DNA from: Conus ventricosus
Lineage: Eukaryota > Mollusca > Gastropoda > Neogastropoda > Conidae
DNA: 64,000 bases
Direction: 5' to 3'
Assembly: GCA_018398815.1 (NCBI GenBank)
Contig: CM031601.1
Coordinates: 13,157,799 to 13,221,798 of the forward strand
Shown here: piece after piece, positions 1 through 9,689 of the stretch
Position numbering within the stretch: the first letter of the stretch is position 1
Layout: every line of letters starts with the position of its first letter
Notes under the pieces: generated by a model
Databases searched by the model: none
What the model was told of the DNA's origin: nothing
The model's input: only the letters and a program-made list of their open reading frames with translations
Position numbers and translations under genes: made by a program

Positions 1-201
1 CATAGCCTCCCATACCAGCTGTAAAAATTCGCCTACGGAGTCCCCGCTAGGGTCTTGCCTTCCCTGACCCGCTGTGAGGAGGTCTTGTGACGTCTTCCTC
101 GTGTCCGCGAACCTGCTGTCCTCCGGGGACTCTCAGGGAGTGCCAGCCGTGATGTGATCATTAAAGCAGACTTTTATGTCTGTGTGCTCACGACCAGTGC
201 A

Positions 202-286
202 GGCGTCAGCACGGACACACACACATACGCACGCACGCACGCGCGCATGCACGCACGCACGCGCGCGCGCATGCACACACACACAC

Positions 287-341
<55 letters not shown>

Positions 342-366
342 ATACACGCACACACGCACACACACA

Positions 367-415
<49 letters not shown>

Positions 416-502
416 AAGTGAGTGCGCACACACATATATACACATGTGTGCGCACTCACTTGCACATGCACACAGGCACACACACATGCACAAAGGCACA
501 CA

Positions 503-559
<57 letters not shown>

Positions 560-571
560 GCATTATGCACA
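202..571. repeat. Compound (AC)n/(GT)n microsatellite block
   Basis: Nearly pure alternating AC on the plus strand (about 290-368), switching to GT (369-414) and back to AC (506-555), with CG-containing interruptions. Long open frames here in all frames are products of dinucleotide repetition, giving Thr-His or Cys-Val polymers, and are not genes. The AC-to-GT switch makes the block able to fold on itself. Confidence 0.97.
412..465. repeat. Perfect 21-bp inverted repeat inside the microsatellite
   Basis: The arms at 412-432 and 445-465 are exact reverse complements, beginning GTGCAAGTGAGTGCGC on the left, with a 12-bp AT-rich spacer (433-444). GT and AC runs lie on the two sides, so the potential stem continues imperfectly outward. 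Confidence 0.9.
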
Positions 572-837
572 CCTGCTCTAGATATGCCATATTTATCTTT
601 GTCTAGCATATGCACAGCTAGAATCAATATTCTTGCGTGAAAGATTACAGAATGATTTTGCGTTTTATTTTATTCTTTGTAGAAGATTAAAGGTTAAGGT
701 AGCCTTAGCTGATTGCATCTTATTTCAATTTTTTAATTGTATGCCAGATGTCATTCTTGTGCATGTGTATTATTGAGTGCATGTGTGTATGCGCGTTTGC
801 ATGTGCGCATGCGTTCATGCATGCGTGCGCGCGCGCT

Positions 838-849
838 CGCCTGTGTGTG

Positions 850-919
<70 letters not shown>
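838..919. repeat. (GT)n microsatellite
   Basis: A GT dinucleotide run with rare interruptions. The stretch before it (572-837) is AT-rich and without a recognisable feature. Confidence 0.95.
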
Positions 920-920
<1 letters not shown>

Positions 921-1039
921 TCATCATGTTTGGCATGTGCATCCATGCATTTGCGCTCGGGTGGGTTTGCGCGTGTTTTCATATGCAGCTGTGCCCACAG
1001 AGGCATGCGCGTAATTGCATGCTTTTATGTGCAAATGAA

Positions 1040-2170
1040 GGAACATGAATTTTCCACTGTAAATTGATCAGGTGGCATAAACGCTCTTCAGCCGCCAATT
1101 ACGCGACTCACTGAGCTGGCAAATGGCGTAACATAAGCCGGTCAGGCATTGTTACTTTTTTTTCCAAGTCATCTCCCTCCAGACCTCTGGAGCCCATTGC
1201 CATGTGGTCGCAGCCATGGCAACGCTGGATCCTGCAAGTCTGGAACTGATTTTCGCAGCAGCAGCCAGTGTCGTCAACCCAGCTGGTGTGTGAGAGGGAA
1301 GGGGTGAGGTGGGGGCCGGGGTGGGGTGGAGCGAGGATAAGGGAGGGAGGGAGGGGTGTCACTGTTGTAGCCTGCTCCCCAGACCATTGTGTGGCCAAGT
1401 CTTGACGGCTGATTGCCTCACAAAATGGAGAGCCCAGGGATATGAACACAATCCATTATACGCCAACTCGTCTTCACAGTGGCTAGCGGAGCCAAGGACC
1501 GGCCAGTTTTCCTGATTATCCGCGAATTGTCTGGCTCCGAGGGGTGCTGTCCCTTTGCCGTGCTGTCCCTTTGCCGTGCCCAGCAGCCATCTGAGCCACA
1601 GCCTGTCGGGGCCGGAGCGGGTCAGTGAGGGCACGAGTCGGGACAGTGAGGGGCCATCAGTGACGTCATCTTCACAACGGCGTTGGATGTGACGTTCCTT
1701 TTGCCATCCCACTTGATGTAGCTCTTCCAGGTGATTGAATAGACTCACTTGATCGGTCAGAAATGAAGGGGTGGGGTGGGTGGAGGATGGGTTCAGGGTA
1801 GAACAAGTCAGACAGAACAACAGCCTGTCTTTAGATCGGAAGAAGACGGGAGAAACAGTGCCGGAGTAAGATCTACAGACATGCTTGGCGTGCTTTGCGA
1901 AAAGAATCCGGTGAATGCTGAGGTACCCAGCTTTTCCATGGTTAGTCAACCGTTGAAGAACATTGAGGCAGCAGCACCTAGCCGACCGTGAAAGCCTGCT
2001 GCAGACTTGAGTTAACTATCAAATGATGATAAATGAGCGGTCAGAAAATCTGTAGAAACAGGTAATTAGACAAGCTGCAGTTAACCTTTAAAGCGAGCCG
2101 CAAAAGAAAAAAAAAGAAAAAAAAAGGGCTGGATGGGTACTGACTAAGTGAAATGAAATGATGTGTGATG
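1040..2170. other. Non-repetitive interval, nothing recognised
   Basis: Mixed-composition sequence with no recognisable domain. The longest open frame (196 codons, minus strand, 1,359-1,949) has low-complexity, non-conserved-looking residues and no motif I can name, so I do not call it a gene. A short tandem duplication reading GTGCTGTCCCTTTGCC lies near 1,546-1,580. Confidence 0.6.
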
Positions 2171-2179
2171 GTCATTTGA

Positions 2180-2196
2180 AAGAAAGGGTCGGGGTT

Positions 2197-2247
<51 letters not shown>

Positions 2248-2282
2248 GAGAGGAGGGGGGGGGGAGAGAAGGGTGGGGGGTG
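2180..2282. repeat. (GA)n then G-rich purine tract
   Basis: Uninterrupted purine run of GA dinucleotides followed by poly(G). The interval 2,283-2,754 after it holds no recognisable gene. Confidence 0.95.
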
Positions 2283-2754
2283 GGGAGCGACAGCAGCCTG
2301 AGCCTTGGTGATTGCTTGCTACCACCAGATTATTGGTGTGGGAATTCAATGCAGAGAATAGACCAACATCCAGATCAAAGGGAGATCACTAATCCATCGC
2401 GTCATGTGCAGAGAGCATGAACCTGTGGAAAAAGAAAGATTTTCGCCCTCCCCCCCCTCCCCCTCCGCCCTATTCCATCTCATTCAGCGTGTCGTAGACC
2501 ACATTATCGATCTTGATTGCCCGATGCTGCCATGGATAGTGACGATGACGGTGTGGCTGAATGTGTGTGTATGTAGGATATTGGGGAGGGAGGGGGGAGG
2601 GTTTAGACGATAGAGAGGGGTTTTCATGAAGGCATTTCATCAAAAAGCGCTTTATCCATTTTCTACTTATGTGTATTGCGCAAATCAAGTATGTGAACAC
2701 TCTCCATACGCTGACAAGCATGCACTCTGCCCCTCCCGCCTCCCTCCCCGTCCC

Positions 2755-3595
2755 TGATGGGGTGTTGTAGGATCTAGGTTGATGGGGTGTTGTTGGGTTT
2801 TAGGTTGATGGGGTGTTGTAGGATCTAGGTTGATGGGGTGCTGTAGGATCTAGGTTGATGGGGTGCTGTAGGATCTAGGTTGATGGGGTGTAGGATCTAT
2901 AGGTTGATGGGGTGTTGTAGGATCTAGGTTGATGGGGTGCTGTAGGATCTAGGTGATGGGATGTTGTAGGATCTAGGTTGATGGGGTGTTGTAGGATCTA
3001 GGTTGATGGGGTGCTGTAGGATCTAGGTTGATGGGGTGCTTTTAGGATCTAGGTTGATGGGGTGCTGTAGGATCTAGGTTGATGGGGTGTAGGATCTATA
3101 GGTTGATGGGGTGTTGTAGGATCTAGGTTGATGGGGTGCTGTAGGATCTAGGTTGATGGGATGTTGTAGGATCTAGGTTGATGGGGTGTTGTAGGATCTA
3201 GGTTTATGGGGTGCTGTAGGATCTAGGTTGATGGGGTGTTGTAGGATCTAGGTTGATGGGATGTTGTAGGATCTAGGTTGAGGGGGTTTGTTGTAGGTTT
3301 CTAGGTTGATGGGGTGTTGTAGGATCTAGGTTGATGGGGTGTTGTAGGATCTAGGTTGATGGGGTGCTGTAGGATCTAGGTTGATGGGGTGCTGTAGGAT
3401 CTAGGTTGATGGGGTGTTGTATGATCTAGGTTGATGGGGTGCTGTAGGATCTAGGTTGATGGGGTGTTGTAGGATCTAGGTTGATGGGATGTTGTATGAT
3501 CTAGGTTGATGGGGTGTTGTAGGGTCTAGGTTGATGGGGTGTTGTAGGATCTAGGTTGATGGGGTGCTGTAGGATCTAGGTTGATGGGGTGTTGG
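2755..3595. repeat. 25-bp minisatellite, about 33 copies
   Basis: Tandem units of about 25 bp containing TTGATGGGGTG and TAGGATCTAGG. Two recurrent variants differ as GTTGTAGG or GCTGTAGG. A shortened variant (GGTGTAGGATCTATAGG) appears twice, at about 2,885 and 3,085, in the same surrounding order. This suggests that a block of about 200 bp was itself duplicated. Confidence 0.95.
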
Positions 3596-3599
3596 TGCT

Positions 3600-4216
3600 G
3601 AACTGAAACTGAGGCAGGGCAAGGGGTGGTGAAGCGGAGTGGTTGGAACTTCAGACGAACAGCAGGTGGGTGACCTGTTTGATCCCTGGCGGCCCCCCGA
3701 TAGTTGAGGATGAAGATGAGAGTGAGAATGATCTCCCTGTTTCCGAAGATCAGCTCCAGGGTAGCAGACCTGCTGGGCGGCCCGAATTTGGTTTTAGGTG
3801 TTCTGTTGAACTGTATGGAGAACACAAAAGTTTGTTAGCGGAACTGGAATTTATTTTCATTACGAAAAAAACAAACTATCATTTAAAAAAACCCTTCACC
3901 AAGTTAATGGTATTATTTTTTTAGGTGAGATGACATCTTTTTTTTTTTACAAGAAAAATGTATTCCTTGAGGTATTTTTAATGTCCGAATAATGTTTAAA
4001 TTAATTTATGGTATTCAGCTTTCGTATGATGAAACGAAGCTGAGTTGTGTCTGTCCTGTTTGTTTCTTTGCTTTTCTTTTGTTCTGTTTAATTTTCACTG
4101 TTGGCAAATTGATATACTGTTTATGACTGTTCTTTGTTGTTGTTGTTTATCTCTTGATATCCCACGTGGGTGAAGGAGGAAAAAAAGAAAAGATGTGATT
4201 TTACTTTGACACCGAA
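3600..4216. other. Interval with a weak tRNA-like (SINE head) signal
   Basis: The stretch 3,628-3,692 has an A-box-like AGCGGAGTGGTTGGAAC followed about 40 bp later by a B-box-like TGTTTGATCC, the layout of a tRNA-derived SINE promoter. The B box departs from consensus and no complete tRNA fold was verified, so this is only a possibility. The rest is AT-rich without a recognisable gene. Confidence 0.3.
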
Positions 4217-5242
4217 TGTCCTGTCAGCATTAAGGTGAATGGAGAGGAGAGAGGCGCTTGTCCCGTCAGCATTAAGGTGAATGGAGAGGAGAGAGGCGCA
4301 TGTCCTGTCAGCATTAAGGTGAATGGAGAGGAGAGAGGCGCATGTCCTGTCAGCATTTAAGGTGAATGGAAGGGAGGAGGCGCATGTCCTGTCAGCATTA
4401 AATGAATGGAGAGGAGAGAGGCGTTTCGATTCCTGTAGCATTAAGGTGAATGGAGAGGGAGAGGCGCATGTTCTGTCAGCCATGTCCTGTCAGCATTAAG
4501 GTGATTGGAGAGGAGAGGGCGCGTGTCGCTTGTGATGAGAGGGGAGCCAAAGTCCTGTCAGCATTAAGGTGAATGGAGAGGAGAGAGGCGCGTGTCCTGT
4601 CAGCCTGCCTTCAGCTAAGGTGAATGGAGAGGAGAGAGGCGCATGTCCTGGGGCAGCTTGCATTAAGGTGAATGGAGAGGAGAGAGGCGCGTGTCCTGTC
4701 AGCCATGTCCTGTCAGCATTAAGGTGAATGGAGGAGGAGGGCAGTGGTCGCAGTTCTGTCCTGTCGCATTAAAGGGGAATGGAGAGGAGAGAGGCGCATG
4801 TCCTGTCAGCATTAAGGTGAATGGAGAGGAGAGAGGCGCATGTCCTGTCAGCATGTCCTGTCAGCATTAAGGTGAATGGAGAGGAGAGAGGCGCTGTCTT
4901 CAGCTGTCTGTAGCATTAAGGTGAATGGAGAGGAGAGAGGCGCATGTCCTGTCAGCATTAAGGTGAATGGAGAGGAGAGAGGCGCATGTCCTGTCAGCCA
5001 TGTCCTGTCAGCATCAAGGTGAATGGAGAGGAGAGAGGCGCATGTCGAGAGAGCATTCCTGTCAGCCATGTCCTGTCAGCATCAAGGTGAATGGAGAGGA
5101 GAGAGGCGCATGTCCGAGAGAGGCGCATGTCCTGTCAGCCATGTCCTGTCAGCATCAAGGTGAATGGAGAGGAGAGAGGCGCATGTCCTGTCAGCATCAA
5201 GGTGAATGGGGAGGAGAGAGGCGCGTGTCCTGTCAGCATTAA
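4217..5242. repeat. 42-bp satellite, left block
   Basis: Tandem units of about 42 bp containing GTCAGCATTAAGGTGAATGG followed by AGAGGAGAGAGGCGCATGTCCT. Many units are truncated or carry partial duplications such as a doubled CATGTCCTGTCAGC. The same satellite resumes at 7,986, so the block was split by the transposon at 5,243-7,985. The unit length is divisible by three, so it can stay open as a 14-residue repeat. I do not regard that as coding. Confidence 0.95.
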
Positions 5243-5271
5243 AGACCTACTTGAGTGCTCGGCTATTTTTT
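5243..5271 (+). repeat. Left terminal inverted repeat of the Kolobok-like element
   Basis: Twenty-nine bases that match 7,957-7,985 exactly in reverse complement, ending in a T run before the arms diverge. The TTAA at 5,239-5,242 lies directly outside. Confidence 0.92.
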
Positions 5272-5436
5272 GTTTGAGAAGTCTCTAAGTTGTATAAAAA
5301 GCGCTCGCGGTGTTGTTTCGGACGAAAAATTACCGTTTGGATTTATTTTGCGTAAATTGTAGAAAGCACACCTGCGGAAGTTGCAAATCCGACACTCCAA
5401 CCCTGTGACGTCACCAATGTGTAATCGTCAGTGAAA

Positions 5437-5698
5437 ATGGCAGCCGAATCAACTCCCGCGGATTGCATCGCTGCGAAGAAGAAGCGGGCGGGAAAATTTT
5501 GTGCGGTTGCTGAATGTACGGGGACTAATACTGATGGTATAAGTCTGCATAAGTTTCCAACTGACGTGCAATTAAGAAAGAGATGGACTGATTTCGTCCG
5601 CACATGTCGAGAGAACTTCGGGCCACAGTACTCGACACCAAACAAAACTCGTTCGTCTGCTCAAGGCACTTCACAGGTGACGATTATCCAATAACATA
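5437..5698 (+). pseudogene. THAP zinc-finger remnant (transposase N-terminus)
   Basis: From the ATG at 5,437 the frame reads a short Lys-rich leader, then FCAVAEC (the first C-X4-C pair of a C2CH THAP finger), then LHKFP and KRWTDFVR, the conserved Pro and Trp region. The closing Cys/His pair (VCSRHF, about 5,655-5,672) is in another frame, so an indel between about 5,625 and 5,649 breaks the domain. THAP fingers bind DNA sequence-specifically; in Kolobok and P-type transposases they recognise the element ends. There is no further transposase domain downstream. A domesticated host THAP exon is an alternative, but the position just inside a TTAA-flanked element argues for a transposase relic. 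Confidence 0.8.
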
Positions 5699-5751
5699 CA
5701 GTCTGTGCGCGAATTCAACATCCCGAGAAGAAATAAATATTTGAAGCCCGT

Positions 5752-5985
5752 CTCGATAGATCCCCATCTCGATGGATCCCTGTCTCGATTGATTCCTTTC
5801 TCGATGGATCCCCATTACTGTTTTTGGATCTACCGAGACGGGGATCTACCGAGATGGGATCTACTGAGATGGGGATCTAACGAGACGGGGATCTAACGAG
5901 ACGGAAATTCGTCCACATGTAGCGGGGGATCTATCGAGACTGGGATCTACCGAGATGGGGATCTACCGAGACGGGGATCTATCAA
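5752..5985. repeat. Inverted array of GATC-CCGAGA oligomers
   Basis: Four to five copies of TCTCGATGGATCCCC-like units (5,752-5,815) face eight or so copies of the complementary form GGGGATCTACCGAGA (5,827-5,985), making a palindromic domain. The units are about 16-17 bp and vary at one or two positions. Confidence 0.88.
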
Positions 5986-6175
5986 GATGTACCCAAACGT
6001 AAGCCAGTGATCCAGGGTTGTACCAAACTTTTACAAATTCAAAGAAATTTCTAACAAGGTTTCCATTTTGGCTGCTCGCTCTCATGGACTAAACCTATTT
6101 CGACTTTCCAGTGAGTCGATACTCCTACACACACTGACACAGTCGCTGCGACAAGACGAAAAAACGGGGTCATGC

Positions 6176-6372
6176 CGCTGTTCCCCAGGTTCTTTGTTCT
6201 CCAGTCTCTATATTCCCAGTCCCGGTGTTCCCCTCAAGAAAAAATCGAAATTCAGTCCCTAAGTTCCCAGTTTCGTTGTTCCCCACCCTGTGGCGATCCC
6301 GCTGTTCCCCATTCCCGCAAATCCCGGTCCGCGTTCCCCAGTTGCTGTTCCCAGGCCCGCTGTTCCCCAAGT
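6176..6372 (-). repeat. Dispersed TGTTCCCC motif cluster (left half)
   Basis: About ten copies of GTTCCCC/TTCCCAG at irregular 12-25 bp spacing, in complementary orientation to the cluster at 7,143-7,300. The irregular spacing is more like a cluster of binding sites than a slippage-generated tandem repeat. Confidence 0.8.
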
Positions 6373-7142
6373 TTTTGCCGTTGGTGGTGTTGGTGGAGCT
6401 TTGCTGACTTAAACGTTGTTACTGTTGTTTTCATTGTTATAGGCGAGGCAGTGGGAGGGTGGGGTGGGAGGGTCGGGGTATTGGGGGTGGAGCGGGAGGG
6501 CCGTAGAAGAGGGGTTTCATGCCGACTGGACGGCGCTGGAACCAGCAGGTCAGCACTTGCATGACCCCATCAGGTCTGTGCAGACAGTCAAAAGTAAAAT
6601 GGCCCGTTGCGAAAGAAAGGTGTAGCTCACGCAAAGTGTGATATAAAGGGATAGGAGTTCAAAACGTAAAAAGAAGCACATCACTGTCAAAACCCTTTGC
6701 TGGCGTCACAAATTCATGCTTTCCGTTCTAGAATCATACACGATTGAAATATTCCGTTTTTCTTACTGATTTGACCAAGCAACTCACAGCGAAATTGCCC
6801 TCCCCCCTCTCCCCCTCCCCCCACCGCCCTCACCCTCTATCCGTTGAACGGTGCCGGGCAATGCGCCCTGGGGGCCACGCCAAGTGACACGCTTCGCAGA
6901 CGACAAAAGCGCGATGACACTTCCAATGTCGCGGTTGAAATGGGAACAACCTGAGTTGACACGCGTGGGGCACGTGCAACTCTCTCTCTCTCTCTCTCTC
7001 TCGCTCTCTCGGTGGGGAGGGGAGGGGGGTGGGCATGTGCATTTTTCCCCTATTATTCTGTTTACCTTGGGATGTGCCCGGCGCAACAACCTCTCCTTGT
7101 ACAGTAGTGCCCGTACTGGCGCTAACGTGCATTGAAATCGGT

Positions 7143-7300
7143 TTGGGGAACAGCGCTGCTGGGGAACAGAGAACCTGGGGAACACCGGTACGGGAACAGC
7201 GGCACGCTTTTTCGGTCGGGGAACATCGACACTGGGGAACAGAGACACGGGGAACAGCGCTACTGGGGAACATAGAACCGGGGAACACCGGCACGCTCCC
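7143..7300 (+). repeat. Dispersed GGGGAACA motif cluster (right half)
   Basis: About eight copies of GGGGAACA or GGGAACAGCG with 12-20 bp spacing. Together with 6,176-6,372 they form a long, spaced inverted arrangement inside the transposon. A (CT)n run at 6,981-7,010 lies between the two halves. Confidence 0.8.
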
Positions 7301-7516
7301 GAAAAAACAACGATGCTCAAACACTCGACTCTGACGTGACTCACGCCTAGTCTGGAACTTAACCATTCAGTCGACTCCAGTCTAGATCTATCGTATTCAG
7401 GTTTCTGTGATGTGTCTTCTTCCTCATGGTCATCCACAGGTGCAAAGGGTTCGTATCTGTACGGCTGAATTCGGAATTCCGATTTATGAACCACTGGAAG
7501 TGGTAATGGGGTCAGC

Positions 7517-7725
7517 ACGCTATTGCGCGGGCCCGCTATTGCGCGATTGCGTGGGCCCGCTATTGCGCGGGCCCGCTATGCGCGACAGTTAGGGTTAGGG
7601 ATAGGGTTAGGGATAGGGTTAGGGTTAGGGTTAGGGTTAGCCGCGCAATAGCGGGCCCCGCAATAGCGGGCCTCGCAATAGCGGGTCCCCGCAATAGCGG
7701 GCCGCGCAATAGCGGGCCCGCCCCG
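7517..7725. repeat. Inverted GGGCCCGCTATTGCGC array around TTAGGG repeats
   Basis: Three copies of GGGCCCGCTATTGCGC (7,517-7,585) are followed by the telomere-like tract and then five copies of the complement GCGCAATAGCGGGCCC (7,641-7,725). The unit is itself GC-rich and partly self-complementary at its ends (GGGCCC, GCGC). The array sits 230 bp inside the right terminus of the Kolobok-like element. Confidence 0.9.
7588..7640 (+). repeat. Interstitial TTAGGG telomere-like tract
   Basis: About eight units of TTAGGG, including two of the variant TTAGGGA, in one orientation. TTAGGG is the telomere unit of molluscs and most animals. The tract is exactly central to the inverted array at 7,517-7,725 and is inside a DNA transposon, not at a chromosome end. 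Confidence 0.92.
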
Positions 7726-7956
7726 TGGTAATTGGCCGTCTTTTTCATGGCAAAAGCAGCTCTCTCCCGTTCCGTCTGCCATGCTTGCTATACACCACCT
7801 ACGTCACAAGGCGAGAGTAACTCCCCTTGAAATCTTGATTGCAGGTGCAAAAAATGTCTCGAAACCACTTTAATCCAGTTATTTCTAGCTTATTTGATTG
7901 AATTCAAACTCCGTATTCTGGATTTGTCAGTTTCTGATGTAGATAAATAATTACAG

Positions 7957-7985
7957 AAAAAATAGCCGAGCACTCAAGTAGGTCT
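7957..7985 (-). repeat. Right terminal inverted repeat of the Kolobok-like element
   Basis: Exact complement of 5,243-5,271. TTAA at 7,986-7,989 forms the other half of the target-site duplication and merges straight into the satellite phrase TTAAGGTGAATGG. Confidence 0.92.
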
Positions 7986-8308
7986 TTAAGGTGAATGGAG
8001 AGGAGAGAGGCCCATGTCCTGTCAGCATCAAGGTGAATGGAGAAGAGAGAGGCGCATGTCCTGTCAGCATCAAGGTGAATGGAGAGGAGAGAGGCGCATG
8101 TCCTGTCAGCATTAAGGTGAATGGGGAGGAGAGAGGCGCATGTCCTGTCAGCATCAAGGTGAATGGAGAAGAGAGAGGCGCATGTCCTGTCAGCATTAAG
8201 GTGAATGGAGAGGAGAGAGCCGCATGTCCTGTCAGCATTAAGGTGAATGGAGAAGAGAGAGGCGCTTGTCCTGTCAGCATCAAGGTGACTGGAGAGGAGA
8301 GAGGCGCA
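7986..8308. repeat. 42-bp satellite, right block
   Basis: Seven to eight regular 42-bp units continuing the array that was interrupted by the transposon. These copies are cleaner than those at 4,217-5,242 and have no truncated units. The array is open in one frame as seven 14-residue repeats. The open frame runs on through unrelated sequence and a poly(G) tract to 9,007, so I treat it as chance. Confidence 0.95.
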
Positions 8309-8519
8309 GCTAAATCAGTCCCGAAGACCTTGCTCCGTGAAATACAGGCTCTGGAGTTTTCAGGGCACAGAGCAGGAGCAACGTGCGTGGAACTGCAACG
8401 CCAGATGCTATGCCTGGCGGGGATGACCTTCAGCCAGGGAGAAAACTGTATTACGGGGCTCCCATCTCTCCTTGACTTCACGGGATTCGGCACCACAATA
8501 TATAAAAATGGGAATCAGT

Positions 8520-8521
<2 letters not shown>

Positions 8522-8571
<50 letters not shown>
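8522..8571. repeat. 50-bp uninterrupted poly(G)
   Basis: Fifty consecutive G after a short unique interval (8,309-8,521) in which no gene is recognised. Poly(G) tracts recur at 9,038-9,059, 21,561-21,592, 24,828-24,857, 33,917-33,941, 59,688-59,710 and 59,978-59,993. Confidence 0.9.
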
Positions 8572-8871
8572 AGAGAGAAAAGATAGGGGAGAAAAAAAGT
8601 GTCCGTGGAATCTGCAGAACGCTGGTCGCCTTTTCTGGCATGCTAGCACAAGACAGTTAGGTCATGGGGGGTGGGGGGTGTTTGCTCTTCATATGCTCAC
8701 ATGTCATAGACACATACCATATCAATCCACAAGTCTGGTCTCCACTCACAAACATCCGTGCCACCCACTTCACACCTTCGGCCTGCAAAGCTCAAAGCGT
8801 CCAAAGCGCAATGCAGACGTTGACACCGCCAGTAACAAGCCGGGAAACAACCACAACACAACAACAACAAG

Positions 8872-9059
8872 AACACACACACACACACACAACACACACA
8901 CACGAACACGAACACGCGTGCGCATGCACACCATAAGAAGCAACAGTGATGTTGTAGATGCTGGTCACGTACGCCATGTCGAGAAAGCAGTGGAGGGGTG
9001 TGTGTGAGATGTGTGCGTGTGTGTGCATGAATGGAGTGGGGGGGGGGGGGGGGGGGGGG
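8872..9059. repeat. (AC)n, then poly(G)
   Basis: AC dinucleotides at 8,872-8,905, CG-rich variants to 8,932, unique sequence, then GTGT and a G run at 9,038-9,059. Confidence 0.9.
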
Positions 9060-9145
9060 CTGAGGCTGACAGGCCGAAGTGTGCGTGCTTGGAATGGAGG
9101 GCTGGCCTGTGTCCTGGGCCAGCTGTGACAGTCTCTGGCAGCGCC

Positions 9146-9327
9146 CCTCCCTGAAGAACAGACAGAGGTCAGTGGAAGGGGAGGGGAGGGAAGGACAGGG
9201 AATGAAGCAGTCCTCCTCCCTGAAGAACAGACAGAGGTCAGTGGGAGGACAGGGAATGAAGCAGTCCTCCTCCCTGAAGAACAGACAGAGGTCAGTGGAA
9301 GGGGAGGGAAGGACAGGGAATGAAGGG
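9146..9327. repeat. Three-copy 55-75 bp tandem repeat
   Basis: Three copies of a unit starting CCTCCCTGAAGAACAGACAG, followed by AGGTCAGTGG and a purine-rich stretch ending GGGAATGAAG. The second copy lacks about 20 bp of the purine part. Confidence 0.9.
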
Positions 9328-9454
9328 AAGCCAACTGACATCCAGGGGAGGGCCATTCTGAACGATTCTTCCTCGCCACTCCGCCTCCTTCCCTTCCCCT
9401 CCCCCCCCCTACCCCCCAGTCTCTCTTCGCGCCCCCCCCCCCCCGCCCCCCTGT

Positions 9455-9515
9455 GGTGTGTGTGTGTGTGTGTGTGTGTGTTGTGTGTGAATGAGAGAGA
9501 GAGAGAGTGAGAGAG

Positions 9516-9555
<40 letters not shown>

Positions 9556-9596
9556 CCTCAGCCCTACTGCTCGCTCTGTCTGTCAGTCAGTCTGTC

Positions 9597-9670
<74 letters not shown>
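9455..9670. repeat. Microsatellite cluster (GT), (GA), (CTGT), (CT)
   Basis: Successive GT (9,459-9,488), GA (9,491-9,551), CTGT (9,577-9,613) and CT (9,613-9,669) runs. The GA and CT runs are complementary and could pair. Confidence 0.95.
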
Positions 9671-9673
<3 letters not shown>

Positions 9674-9689
9674 TCGATCGGGAGGCAGT

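Larger units (their letters stand above)
5243..7985. mobile_element. Kolobok-like DNA transposon (TTAA target, THAP remnant)
   Basis: A 2,743-bp element with 29-bp perfect terminal inverted repeats (5,243-5,271 and 7,957-7,985; first bases AGACCTACTTGAGTGC). Both sides are bordered by TTAA (5,239-5,242 and 7,986-7,989), and the flanks join into one uninterrupted 42-bp satellite unit when the element is removed mentally. A TTAA duplication is shared by the Kolobok and piggyBac superfamilies. The THAP finger just inside the left end favours Kolobok, whose transposases carry THAP domains. No catalytic transposase domain is visible, so this copy is probably non-autonomous. The interior holds three unusual oligomer arrays and a telomere-like tract. 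Confidence 0.82.

Noticed and set aside
133..640. Multiple open frames of up to 164 codons on both strands
   Set aside because: They are Thr-His and Cys-Val polymers read from AC/GT dinucleotides. The same holds for frames at 740-1,050, 30,600-31,120, 32,610-33,055, 55,450-55,830 and 61,380-61,740.
1359..1949. 196-codon minus-strand open frame in unique sequence
   Set aside because: No recognisable motif, no supporting splice or promoter signal, and composition like its surroundings.
3628..3692. tRNA gene
   Set aside because: A- and B-box-like phrases are present, but the B box is off consensus and a full cloverleaf could not be drawn. At most it is a SINE head.
7991..9007. 338-codon open frame with seven 14-residue repeats
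   Set aside because: It runs through a 42-bp satellite, unique DNA, a 50-bp poly(G) and AC repeats without any domain. The period of 42 keeps the frame open by chance.
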